This document shows, piece by piece, positions 1 through 8,617 of a stretch of 62,223 bases of DNA. Numbering within the stretch: position 1 is the first letter of the stretch; the number at the start of each line of letters is the position of its first letter. The notes beneath the pieces were generated by a model. That model was not told where the DNA came from. It made no database searches and saw only the letters and a program-made list of their open reading frames with translations. Position numbers and translations under genes: made by a program. Source of the DNA: Thermoleophilia bacterium (GTDB taxonomy: Bacteria > Actinomycetota > Thermoleophilia > Miltoncostaeales > Miltoncostaeaceae); contig JADGPG010000119.1 of the NCBI GenBank assembly GCA_017882545.1, forward strand, positions 1 to 62,223, read 5' to 3'.

Positions 1-3000
1 GCGCCAACTGCGGCAACCCGGTCGCGGTGACCACCTCCGGCTCGACGTTCACCTCCCTGACCGGCGGCAGCACCTATCTCGTCAAGCTCGTGGCGACCGG
101 TGACGGCGTGGCCTATGTCGCGTCGTCCTCCACGAACCACACGGGAACGCCCGCAGCTGTACCGCTGGCGGTCCCGGCCTTCACGGTCACCCCGGGGGCA
201 GGGGTCATTACGCTCAACGCATTCGCCGCGGTGCCCAACGCCGCCGGATACGCGGCCCGGCTGTGCAACGCCACCGGCGCCGGTTGTGCGACGGCCATAT
301 CGGTGACGACAGCCGGCACCATGTTCTCCGGACTTGCCGGCGGTGCGACCTACACCGTCGCGCTCACCGCGATGGGTGACGGGGTTGCATACACGGACTC
401 CGCGCCGGCGACTCGGACGGCGGCGCCGATGGCCGTGCCGCTCGCCGCGCCGAGCTTTACACTCGCCTCGGCCGCTGCTGCGGTGGTGTTGAACCCGTTT
501 GCCGCCGTGTCGAACGCGAGCGCGTACTCGGCCCGGCTGTGCAGCGCCGCCGCCACCAACTGCCAGGGCGCGATCACCGTGACGACCGCGGGCACGACGT
601 TCACGGGCCTCACCGGCGGGGTGACCTACACCGTCGAGGTCACCGCAATCGGCGACGGGACGGCGTTTGCGAATTCGCCGGCGGCGACTCTCACGGGGAC
701 GGCCGCCTCCTTCGCCCTCGCACCGCCGACATTCGCGGTGACGCCGGGGCCGAGCACCCTGACCGTGACCGCGTTCCCGTCCGTGCCCAATGCCACGGGG
801 TATGCCGTGCGCCTCTGCAATGTGACCGGCGCCACCTGCGGCAGCCCGACGCCGGTCGGCACCTCCGGGATGACTTTCACCGGCCTGACGGGCGGCACCA
901 CGTACTCGGTCAAGCTCACGGCGACAGGTGACGGCGTGTCCTACGCGGATTCTTCCGCGGCCGTCCAGGTCGGGACGCCGACGGCGGTCACACTCGGTTC
1001 GCCGAGTTTCACCGTCAACCCGGGTTCGGGGACTTTGTCCGTCAATGCCTTCAGCGCGATCCCGAACGCCGCCGGCTACGCCGCCCAACTCTGCAACGCC
1101 GTCGGCGCGGGCTGCCAGGCGGCGATGACGGTCACGACATCCGGCTATACCTTCCCGGGGCTCGTCGGCGGGACGACCTACACAATCAAGCTGTCGGCGC
1201 TCGGCGACGGCGTGGCCTATGGGTCATCGGCCGCCGCATCTCAGACAGCGACGGCGAGCGCGGCACGGCTTGCGGTGCCGTCCGTGGCGCTGAGCGCCGG
1301 GCCCGGGACTCTGATCCTCAATTCGTTCGCCGCGGTGCCCAACGCCACCGGATATGCAGCCCAGCTCTGCGACGCGACCGGCGCCGGTTGTTCTGCGCTG
1401 ACCACCGTCACGACCTCCGGCACGACCTTCTCCGGTCTTGCTGGAGGCACCACCTACGCCGTCAAGGTGATCGCCAAGGGCGATGGCGTCGTCTACGCCG
1501 ACTCGGTGCCCGGCTCCCAGACCGGCGCACCCGCTGCCGTGGCGCTGTCGGTTCCGGTCTTCACGCTCGCGGCGGGCCCGGGCTCGCTGACGGTCAATCC
1601 GTTCGTCGCCGTACCCAACGCGACCGGGTACGCGGCACAACTCTGCGACGCCGCGGGGGCGAACTGCGGCAACCCGCTCGCGGCCACGACGGCCGGCTAC
1701 ACCTTCACCGGGCTGGTCGGTGGCACCACCTACGTCGTCAAGCTGGCGGCGACCGGGGACGGCGCGGCATACGCGACGTCCCCGGTCGCATCCCAGACGG
1801 GGACTGCCGCGGCGGTGCGCCTTCCGGTCCCGAATTTCACGGTGTCGCCGGGCGGATCATCGCTCCTTGTCAACAACTTCTCCGCCGTCCCGAACGCGAC
1901 GGGATATTCGGCCCAGCTCTGCGACGCAGCCGGGCAGAACTGCCAGGCGGCGACTGCCATCACCACGTCCGGGACGACGTACGCCGGACTGACCGGCGGC
2001 ACGACGTACACGGTCAAGCTGACGGCGACCGGCGATGGCGTGGCCTACGCGACCTCGCCCGTCGCCACCCAGACGGCAATCGCCGGCGCGGCGGCCCCAA
2101 CGGCCCCAACCGTCACCGGCGGCTCGTCCGCCTGGACCAACGCTGCCTCGGTGACCGTCAGCGCGTCTGGCTCCACGGTGACAGACGTCTCCGGCATCGC
2201 CGGGTATGAGTACGAGACGTCCATCGACGGAGGGGCCGCCTGGAGCGCCCCGGCGTCTGCCGGCGGGGTCGTCATCACCGCCGAGGGCGCGACGCTCGTC
2301 CGCTTCCGTGCGGTGTCCGGCAACGGCGTCGAGTCGACCTGGTCCCCGTCATCGGGCGACGCGGGCATGGTGCGCATCGATCGCACGGCGCCGGGCCAGC
2401 CCACGATTGCCGGTGGGTCGGGCGGCGTGTCCACCACGCCGGTGACCGTGACCGGGTCAGGCGCCTCCGACCCCTGCGCCGCCAACACATGTGCCGGTGT
2501 CAGCGGCTATCAGTACCGCATCTCGAGCGACGCGGGCGCCAACTGGTCGGGCGTAGCTGACGGCGGCTCGAAGACGATTTCCGCCAACGGCGTCAGCTAC
2601 GTCGAGTTCCGCACCGTCGATGCCGCCGGCAACGTGTCGGCCTGGTCCGACGCCTCGACCTCGGGCGAGGCCGACATCACCGCGGCGTCGGCGTCGGTGT
2701 CGCATGTCGTGTGGATCGTGATGGAGAACTCCGACTACTCGCAGATCATCGACTCCGCCAACGCCCCCTATCTCAACTCGCTGGCCCACACCTACGGGCT
2801 GGCCGCGAATATGGACGCCGTTGCGCATCCGTCGCTGCCCAACTACATCGCGATGACCTCCGGTGGTACGCAGGGCGTCATCGACGACGGCAATCCGTCG
2901 CAGTACCCGCTGTCGGTGCCGTCGATCTTCTCCCAGCTCGGGACGAACTGGAAGTCGCTCGCCGAGTCGATGCCATCCAACTGCGCGACGACCGACGGTG

Positions 3001-3446
3001 GGACATACGCTGCCCGCCACAACCCCGCGACGTTCTACACCAACATCGCCGGCCAGTGCGCCACGCAGGACGTCCCGCTCGGCGCGACTCCGGACATCTC
3101 GAGCGCGTTCACGTTCATCGCACCCAACCTGTGCGACGACACCCACGACTGCACCGACGCGACGGGGGACACGTGGCTTTCGAACTTCATCCCCCAACTG
3201 CTGACCACGCCGCAGTACCAGTCGGGGTCGACGGCGATCTTCATCACCTGGGACGAGAACGATTCCTACGCCCCCGGCAACCAGATCCCGACAATCGTGA
3301 TCTCGCCGACGACTCACGGCGTGAAGAGCATGACGGCGTTCACCCACTACTCCCTGTTGCGGACCACCGAAGAACTACTCGGCCTGCCGCTGCTCGGCGC
3401 CGCTCAGCAGGCGAACTCGATGAGCTCGGCCTTCAACCTGCCGTAG
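1..3446 (+). CDS. Secreted repeat-rich phosphoesterase, 5' truncated
   Basis: The frame is open from the left edge, and the codons before the first possible start (GTG at 27) already encode repeat sequence, so the true start and any signal peptide lie upstream. Seven full and one partial repeat of about 88 residues fill nt 1-2090. Each carries a motif like AVPNATGY, a C-x6-C pair (e.g. LCDAAGANC) and a GLTGGTTYTVKL-like strand, resembling Fn3-type beta-sandwiches. Two further Ig-like modules (nt 2095-2690, with YQYRISSD and VEFRTVDAAGN) lead to a C-terminal phosphoesterase domain from about nt 2698. That domain shows WIVMENSDYSQI, HPSLPNYIAMTSG and TWDENDSY, as in the acid phosphatase/phospholipase C-like family PF04185. 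Likely exported and cell-surface or secreted; the substrate (phosphate ester or phospholipid) is unknown. The next gene starts about 195 bp downstream with its own promoter. Domain assignments are by eye. Confidence 0.8.
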   Translation, partial: ANCGNPVAVTTSGSTFTSLTGGSTYLVKLVATGDGVAYVASSSTNHTGTPAAVPLAVPAFTVTPGAGVITLNAFAAVPNAAGYAARLCNATGAGCATAISVTTAGTMFSGLAGGATYTVALTAMGDGVAYTDSAPATRTAAPMAVPLAAPSFTLASAAAAVVLNPFAAVSNASAYSARLCSAAATNCQGAITVTTAGTTFTGLTGGVTYTVEVTAIGDGTAFANSPAATLTGTAASFALAPPTFAVTPGPSTLTVTAFPSVPNATGYAVRLCNVTGATCGSPTPVGTSGMTFTGLTGGTTYSVKLTATGDGVSYADSSAAVQVGTPTAVTLGSPSFTVNPGSGTLSVNAFSAIPNAAGYAAQLCNAVGAGCQAAMTVTTSGYTFPGLVGGTTYTIKLSALGDGVAYGSSAAASQTATASAARLAVPSVALSAGPGTLILNSFAAVPNATGYAAQLCDATGAGCSALTTVTTSGTTFSGLAGGTTYAVKVIAKGDGVVYADSVPGSQTGAPAAVALSVPVFTLAAGPGSLTVNPFVAVPNATGYAAQLCDAAGANCGNPLAATTAGYTFTGLVGGTTYVVKLAATGDGAAYATSPVASQTGTAAAVRLPVPNFTVSPGGSSLLVNNFSAVPNATGYSAQLCDAAGQNCQAATAITTSGTTYAGLTGGTTYTVKLTATGDGVAYATSPVATQTAIAGAAAPTAPTVTGGSSAWTNAASVTVSASGSTVTDVSGIAGYEYETSIDGGAAWSAPASAGGVVITAEGATLVRFRAVSGNGVESTWSPSSGDAGMVRIDRTAPGQPTIAGGSGGVSTTPVTVTGSGASDPCAANTCAGVSGYQYRISSDAGANWSGVADGGSKTISANGVSYVEFRTVDAAGNVSAWSDASTSGEADITAASASVSHVVWIVMENSDYSQIIDSANAPYLNSLAHTYGLAANMDAVAHPSLPNYIAMTSGGTQGVIDDGNPSQYPLSVPSIFSQLGTNWKSLAESMPSNCATTDGGTYAARHNPATFYTNIAGQCATQDVPLGATPDISSAFTFIAPNLCDDTHDCTDATGDTWLSNFIPQLLTTPQYQSGSTAIFITWDENDSYAPGNQIPTIVISPTTHGVKSMTAFTHYSLLRTTEELLGLPLLGAAQQANSMSSAFNLP

Positions 3447-3559
3447 GCGAGCTACCGGCGCCATGTCCGGTTGCCGCTGCATGCGGCCCCGGGAGCCGCG
3501 GGGCATCATCAGGACCGGACTCTCGTCCGACCGCAACGCGGGACGGAGCGGGCGAGGTG

Positions 3560-3588
3560 CCGACAGCCAACCGACAAGCGCCTACACT
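3560..3588 (+). promoter_or_regulatory. Candidate promoter of the SufR-like regulator
   Basis: A CCGACA -35-like hexamer (3560-3565) is followed after 17 bp by TACACT (3583-3588). This is the best-spaced sigma-70-type pair seen in the window. It lies about 55 nt upstream of the ATG at 3642. Confidence 0.45.
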
Positions 3589-3641
3589 GCGGGTGACTTC
3601 CCGCATGTGACGGTGTGCGGGAGGGACCAACAAGGGATGGC

Positions 3642-4292
3642 ATGATGTTGGCTGAGCCGACGACCGACACCAGCGCCCCCGGGCAGCCGCGGACACCGGA
3701 GCCGGATGGTGTCGTCGATGTCCTCGCCCGTCACCCGGACGGCCTGACGATCACCGAGATGGTCGGAATGGTGGGGGAGTCGGATACCCAGATCCGGCGT
3801 GCCCTGGCCCAACTGGCCGCGGCCGGCGCGGTCGCCTCGCGCAAAGACCCGCCGGTCGGTCGCGGACGACCGACCATGCGCTTCCGACTGGTGCCGACGA
3901 CCAACACATGGGCGCGCTTTGCACTCGTGTTGCTCGATGTGGTCGCCACGCAGAATATTGACGAGGCCACAGTCCGCAGCGCCGCGCAGCGGCAGGGTGC
4001 AGCCCTGCTCGCCGCGACGTCGGCGCGCGACGTGTTCGGCGCCATGGGCGAGCTCGGCTTTGCTCCCCGGGACGTCTCGGCGCCGGCGGATCTGCGTGCC
4101 GGCCGCGCACGGATTGAATTCCTGACGTGCCCGCTTCGCGACGGTGTTCTCTCCCAGGGGGGGCACGCGCTGTGCGCGGCCCACCAGGGGCTGGCGGAGG
4201 GAATGTGCGCCGCCTCGGGCGCCGAGGTCACCGAGTTCGTGGTGCGCGATCCGGTCCGCGTCGGGTGCCGGATGACGACCGCCTCGCGGTAG
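3642..4292 (+). CDS. HTH transcriptional regulator with SufR-like cysteines
   Basis: A 216-residue predicted DNA-binding protein. The N-terminal half reads as a winged helix (LTITEMVGMVGESDTQIRRAL, then a basic GRGRPTMRFRL wing at about residues 60-80), like ArsR/DeoR-type regulators. The C-terminal quarter has four cysteines (about C163, C178, C189, C209), starting with a TCPLRD motif and ending VGCRM. This resembles the cluster-binding end of SufR-type [Fe-S] sensor repressors, though spacing differs from the classical family and the third Cys looks extra. ATG at 3642 or 3645 follows AAGGGA; a GTG at 3615 is in frame but less convincing. It stands alone, so its target is unknown. Iron-sulfur sensing is inference from the cysteine pattern. 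Confidence 0.75.
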   Translation: MMLAEPTTDTSAPGQPRTPEPDGVVDVLARHPDGLTITEMVGMVGESDTQIRRALAQLAAAGAVASRKDPPVGRGRPTMRFRLVPTTNTWARFALVLLDVVATQNIDEATVRSAAQRQGAALLAATSARDVFGAMGELGFAPRDVSAPADLRAGRARIEFLTCPLRDGVLSQGGHALCAAHQGLAEGMCAASGAEVTEFVVRDPVRVGCRMTTASR

Positions 4293-4855
4293 CAAGGGCG
4301 GACGCTGCGGGCAGTTGGCCGAGTCGCCCGACGATGCCGGCCACGGTCGCAACCAATTCCCGGGGCGTCCGCCTCACCACCGGTGAGGGGTAGTGGTCCA
4401 ACGACAGGCAACGGGTGCCCGGGCGTGTCCCGGGCTCGGTCGCGCCAACCTTCGAGTCCCCCATCGCAGCGGGGGATCCCGACGACCGGGCCCGGATGCG
4501 GCTGCTCAACGCCGTTGCCACGGACAGGCGTGTGAGTCGAACCAACAGCACCGTTCAGGACGCCACGCCCGATCCCGATTTGGGGACGACAGCGGAGATC
4601 CGGGGACCGGAGCACGCCGGCGGGCGATCGCTTGGGCGCCGCGGCCACCGCGCCCGCGGGGCGCACAGCCCGGGTCTTGCGCGCGCGGGGGAGGGCGGCG
4701 TGAGGCCCCACGGGACGGGCGACGGCTCCTGGGAATCAAGGACGGCCGAACCTTCGCGGACGGGGCTCATGGGATATTTGGCGGCAATTGCTCACGGACT
4801 CGGGGCGTCCTGCCGATGGATGCAGCACAGGCAGTCGACACCGTGAGGCACCGCA
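4293..4855. other. Long intergenic region without a supported gene
   Basis: About 560 bp between the regulator and the secreted protein. Open frames exist only because of high GC, and their translations are Arg/Pro/Gly-rich with no family resemblance. A tRNA-like T-loop string near 4450 does not fold. It may contain the promoter of the downstream gene, but no convincing -35/-10 pair was found. Confidence 0.5.
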
Positions 4856-5953
4856 ATGCGCATCCCCCTTGCACTCCGCCCCGAACGGGCGGCGGTTCGC
4901 CGCCGCCGGCTCGTCGTCGGCGCGCTCGCCGTGCTCGCCGCTACGGGGCTGGCGGGGGGCGTGGCGCTGCAGCCCGGTGTCGCCTCGGCGACGTCGGTGA
5001 CCCCGGTTGCGCCCGCATCGTGGTTCTCGAGCCTGCTCTACGACACCGATGCCAACGTGTCGGTGCTCACCAGCGGCGTCGGACCCGGCGGGGGACCCAT
5101 CGGACCCGCACTGACCCCGGATCGCGGCGGCGTACGCCAGGAGCCGTCGGGCACGAACATGCTGGGGATGAATGCGCGCGACAACGACGCGCGTATTGCC
5201 AAGATCAACGCCAAACAGCTTCTCGGCCGGACGCCGGGCCAGATGGTCAACATGATCAAGCGGTCCGTCAACGGTCCGTGCACGCTTACGATCGGCGGCG
5301 TCATCCACGACTTCGGCTGCCGGAGTCATAAGGTTGCCATCGACGAGGTCAGCCCCGCGTTTGCGACCCCCAAGACGGGTGGCGACGGATATCTGGGGCG
5401 CAACTTCGCGATCGCGATGCGGGCACTCGCCCGGACCTCGTCGCCATGGGGCGGCACGTATGCCTCGCGCGTCGCCGTGTACGTGGATGCCGGTGTCACC
5501 GTCTCGATCTACGCCGGCAAGGGCAAGAACCACAACCTGAACGGCCACGGTAAGCCGCAGTACGCGGTCTTCGCCGATGTCATGCCCGGTCTGGCCAAAG
5601 CCGGGGCGATCTGGATGGAGATGTACCAAGGCGTGCACTCCGGCAGCGGAACTGCCCCGCTGACCCAGGCCCAATGGACCCTGATGCCGACGCGCTTCGC
5701 CGGCTATCTGGCCCACTTCGGCGGCCGCGTCGCACACATTCACTACCTCTTTGGCGACACTGGCGCGCCCACGCCGGCGTGCTCGGACCCGCAGGCCTGC
5801 ACTTGGGCGCTGGCGGCGCGCGCCGGCATCAACCGCACCATCCTCGGCAACGGCCCCGGCGAGTACCGGCTCGGTGCCCAGGCCGCATCATGGCTGGCGC
5901 AGTTCGACGGGTACTTCCCGACCGTGACCCGCCGCTCGGCAGGCACCTGGTAG
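4856..5953 (+). CDS. Secreted protein of unknown function
   Basis: A 365-residue protein with a clear export signal: a basic stretch (VRRRRLVVG) followed by a hydrophobic segment (about residues 20-45) ending near GVASATS. The mature part has four cysteines (GPCTL, DFGCRS, ACSDPQAC), which could make two disulfides. I recognise no catalytic motif. ATG at 4856 follows a weak purine-rich GAGG. It lies between a long gap and a convergent MFS gene (23 bp apart), so it is probably a single-gene unit. Possibly a cell-wall or extracellular protein; no function is claimed. Confidence 0.7.
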   Translation: MRIPLALRPERAAVRRRRLVVGALAVLAATGLAGGVALQPGVASATSVTPVAPASWFSSLLYDTDANVSVLTSGVGPGGGPIGPALTPDRGGVRQEPSGTNMLGMNARDNDARIAKINAKQLLGRTPGQMVNMIKRSVNGPCTLTIGGVIHDFGCRSHKVAIDEVSPAFATPKTGGDGYLGRNFAIAMRALARTSSPWGGTYASRVAVYVDAGVTVSIYAGKGKNHNLNGHGKPQYAVFADVMPGLAKAGAIWMEMYQGVHSGSGTAPLTQAQWTLMPTRFAGYLAHFGGRVAHIHYLFGDTGAPTPACSDPQACTWALAARAGINRTILGNGPGEYRLGAQAASWLAQFDGYFPTVTRRSAGTW

Positions 5954-5975
5954 CGACCCCGGCGGGCGCCCCCGG

Positions 5976-7448
5976 CTAGGCCGACGCGCCCTTGCCGGCA
6001 GGCTCGGCACGAGGCACCACGTCCCGCAGCGGCTCGTGCGCCGGTGCTACGCGCTTGGGAATCAGGAAGATCGCACCGAGGCCGGCGATGGCCACGACGC
6101 CCGCCACCAGGAACGTCAGCGTGAAGCCCTTCTCGGCCGGCAGCGGCGTCCCGGCGATCGTGAAGCTCGTCAGGAACGCTGCCGACAGCTGGGCCCCGAT
6201 GGTTCCGCCGACGGTGCGCATGACCGTGTTCATGCCCATCGCGACGCCGGTCACCTGCGGCGACACCGCATCGACAATGAGCTTGGCGAGCATCGCATAG
6301 ACCAGCCCGACCCCGATGCCGAGGATGCTGATCGCGACGATCAGCTGCCACGGCTGACTGTGCGCCACGGTCAGGATGAACGCGGCCACCCCGATCGACA
6401 GGAGTCCGACGAACGTCAGCCAGCGGGCTCCGACGCGTGGCTCGAGGACCCCGCCGAGGGGCGCGATGATGATCATCATGATCGTCGCCGGCATGAGGTA
6501 AAGGCCCGCCATGATCACCGAGCCCGCAAAGCCGTACGGGACAAGCGCCTTCATCTGGGGCGGCAGGCCGCTGCCCAGCTGGACCAGCGTCGGCATGAGC
6601 AGGTAGGTCCCATACATCGAGATGCCGACGACCACTGCCAGCACGTTGGTCCAAAAGACCGCGCGCTCGCGCATGATCCGCATGTCCATCATCGGGTCGG
6701 CGACCTTGGTCTCGACCCAGCACCACAGCGCGAGGACCGCCACCGATCCCACGAAACACCCCAGTGTCGCGGCTGAGGTCCAGCCCCACCGGTTCCCTTC
6801 GCTCAGGCCCACCAAGAGCAGTCCGAGCCCGACCGACAGTGTCGCCACACCCCAGACGTCGAAGCGCGACGGGGTCCGCACCGGCGACTCCGGGATGAGG
6901 CGCCACACGAGCACGAGCGCGATCACGACGGGAACGGCCCCGATCCAGAACAGCCAGTGCCAGCTCAAGTTCTGGAGGATGACCCCGGAGAGGACGAGGC
7001 CGAGCCCGGCGCCTACGCCGAAGGTCGCCGACAGCGTGCCGAGGGCCGCGCCGACCCGTTCCCGCGGGAACTCGTCGCGGATAATGCCGAACGACAGGGG
7101 GAAGATCGCCCCGGCGGCGCCTTGCACGGCGCGCATCAGGATCAGCACAGTGATCGAGTGAGCAAGCGCCGCCCCGCAGGTGCCGATCGCGAAGATGCCC
7201 AGGGAGATCACCAGCAGCCGGCGCTTGCCATACGCGTCGCCAAGCTTGCCGATCGGCGTCGTGACCACGGCGGAGGTCAGCAGGAACCCCGTAAACACCC
7301 ATGCCGCCCAGGTTTCGGAGGTATGCAGGCTTGTCTGGAAATTCGGCAGTGCCGGCACGACGAGCGTCTGCTGGAGCACGTACGCGACGCAGGCGACCGC
7401 GAGGATCGTCAGGGTCAGTCCGGGGCGGCGGTTCTCGGCGGGCTCCAC
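5976..7448 (-). CDS. DHA2-type MFS drug efflux transporter
   Basis: A 490-residue polytopic membrane protein with about 14 hydrophobic segments, the length and layout of EmrB/QacA-type (DHA2) proton-driven exporters. The MFS motif A is present between TM2 and TM3 as GKLGDAYGKRR, and a motif-C-like GVGAGLGLVLSG lies in the fifth segment. GTG start at 7448 is preceded by AAGGAG at a 4-nt distance. It is divergent from a TetR regulator, and the palindrome at 7501-7520 sits between their starts, so the pump is probably repressed until a ligand binds the regulator. The substrate cannot be read from sequence. It ends 23 bp from the convergent upstream gene. Confidence 0.88.
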   Translation of the reverse strand: MEPAENRRPGLTLTILAVACVAYVLQQTLVVPALPNFQTSLHTSETWAAWVFTGFLLTSAVVTTPIGKLGDAYGKRRLLVISLGIFAIGTCGAALAHSITVLILMRAVQGAAGAIFPLSFGIIRDEFPRERVGAALGTLSATFGVGAGLGLVLSGVILQNLSWHWLFWIGAVPVVIALVLVWRLIPESPVRTPSRFDVWGVATLSVGLGLLLVGLSEGNRWGWTSAATLGCFVGSVAVLALWCWVETKVADPMMDMRIMRERAVFWTNVLAVVVGISMYGTYLLMPTLVQLGSGLPPQMKALVPYGFAGSVIMAGLYLMPATIMMIIIAPLGGVLEPRVGARWLTFVGLLSIGVAAFILTVAHSQPWQLIVAISILGIGVGLVYAMLAKLIVDAVSPQVTGVAMGMNTVMRTVGGTIGAQLSAAFLTSFTIAGTPLPAEKGFTLTFLVAGVVAIAGLGAIFLIPKRVAPAHEPLRDVVPRAEPAGKGASA

Positions 7449-7500
7449 GGGGCTCCTTCGGCGAGGGTCACGCGATGTGTCGTTGCAATGCTAACCAATA

Positions 7501-7520
7501 ATGAGACATGATTGTCTCAT
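7501..7520. promoter_or_regulatory. Palindromic operator for the TetR regulator
   Basis: A perfect inverted repeat, ATGAGACA then 4 bp then TGTCTCAT. It lies in the divergent region between the MFS pump and the TetR gene and overlaps the regulator's ATG at 7519. Size and placement are typical of an autoregulatory TetR-family operator controlling both genes. Confidence 0.7.
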
Positions 7521-8106
7521 GACCCCGATCACCGCACCCGGACCCGACGCCACCGACGACCGCATCGTCGACGCGGCGATCCGCGTCCTCGGGTCGGATC
7601 CGGCGGCGAGCATGCAGCAGGTCGCGAGCGTCTGCGGCTGCGGGCGCGCGACCGTGTACCGCCACTTCGCCAACCGTGAGGAGCTGGTCCGGGCGATCCG
7701 ACTGCGGGCGCTGGCCGACTGCCGGCGCGCGCTTCCGCCAGGGGTCTGGGATCGGGAACCGGTGCACGATGCCCTCGACGCCGTGCTCGAGACGCTGATC
7801 CCGCTCCTCGACCGGTATCGCGTGCTGCTCGATGCACCGCCGCCGGACCTGTCGGACCCCGCCCAGCGCGAGCTGACCGACGCGATCGTCGTCCCGTTGC
7901 GTGACCTCATCCGCCGGGGGCAGGCCGCGGGGGAGATCGATCCGATGATTCCCCCGGATTTTGCGGTGGCGGCCTTCTCAGGCGTGCTCCGGGCCGCACG
8001 AGAAGCGGTCGCCTGCGGCACGATGACGCTGGATGCGGCACACGCACACGCGGTGCGTGTGCTGATTACCGGCATCTGCGCCGAGCCGCGACCGGCGTCG
8101 CTCTGA
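7519..8106 (+). CDS. TetR-family transcriptional repressor
   Basis: A 195-residue regulator. The N-terminal HTH (about residues 20-60) ends with the family signature RATVYRHFANREELV; the rest is an alpha-helical ligand and dimer domain of typical length. ATG at 7519 is chosen over an upstream in-frame ATG at 7501 because the upstream one begins inside the operator palindrome. The first recognition-type residues (GCGRATVYRHF) start well after either choice. It is divergent from the MFS exporter, so it most likely represses that pump and itself. No ligand is predictable. The UspA gene follows 31 bp later and may be co-transcribed. Confidence 0.88.
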   Translation: MTPITAPGPDATDDRIVDAAIRVLGSDPAASMQQVASVCGCGRATVYRHFANREELVRAIRLRALADCRRALPPGVWDREPVHDALDAVLETLIPLLDRYRVLLDAPPPDLSDPAQRELTDAIVVPLRDLIRRGQAAGEIDPMIPPDFAVAAFSGVLRAAREAVACGTMTLDAAHAHAVRVLITGICAEPRPASL

Positions 8107-8137
8107 GTCCACCATTCCCCGACGGGAGGCTGCTTCC

Positions 8138-8584
8138 ATGTTTCGCCATATCCTCGTCGCCGTCGACGGCTCAGCGACCGCCATGCGCGCGGTGCAGGAA
8201 GCAAGCGACCTCGCACGGACCCAGCAGGCGCGTCTTACGATCCTGACCGTCGCCCCACCGGTTCCGACCTTGATGCCGGTCGCCGGCGGGGACCCGCGCG
8301 CCGTATCGGACACCAACGAGCACTGGGCGGGCGACGTCATGCGGGCGGCGCTCGCGACCGTCCCCGACGGGGTCGAGGTCCACACGGTCATCCGCACCGG
8401 GCACGCGACCCACGAGATCGTGGAAGAGCTCAGCCAGGGCGACTACGATCTGATCGTCGTCGGGTCTCGCGGTCGCGGCGCGGCGCGTGCCGGAGTCCTC
8501 GGAAGCGTCAACGGGGCCGTGCACTTCCACACCCACATCCCGATGCTGTCGATCTCGCTCCCGGACGAGCATCCGACCGGGTGA
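8138..8584 (+). CDS. Universal stress protein, UspA family
   Basis: A single-domain 148-residue Usp protein. It begins RHILVAVDGSATA, the usual first strand with a nucleotide-contacting Asp, and carries the ATP-binding signature GSRGRGAARAGVLGSV (G-x2-G-x9-G-S/T type) near residue 110, so it probably binds ATP. A role in stress survival is family knowledge; the exact function is unknown. GGGAGG lies upstream of the ATG. It follows the TetR gene on the same strand and is closed by a strong hairpin at 8595-8614. Confidence 0.88.
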   Translation: MFRHILVAVDGSATAMRAVQEASDLARTQQARLTILTVAPPVPTLMPVAGGDPRAVSDTNEHWAGDVMRAALATVPDGVEVHTVIRTGHATHEIVEELSQGDYDLIVVGSRGRGAARAGVLGSVNGAVHFHTHIPMLSISLPDEHPTG

Positions 8585-8594
8585 TCCCCGATCG

Positions 8595-8614
8595 CCCGCC
8601 GCCCCGGCGGCGGG
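8595..8614. terminator. GC-rich hairpin between convergent genes
   Basis: A perfect 8-bp stem (8595-8602 with 8607-8614) with a 4-nt loop, lying between the convergent ends of the Usp gene and the acyltransferase gene. It lacks a T-run, so it is a terminator by position and stability only. Confidence 0.5.
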
Positions 8615-8617
8615 AGG

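Noticed and set aside
4390-4490. tRNA-like string with a TTCGAGTC loop
   Set aside because: The flanking T-stem does not pair and no acceptor or anticodon arm can be formed.
5743-7302. 519-codon minus-strand frame
   Set aside because: It runs over the MFS gene in another frame and reads as Arg-rich noise.
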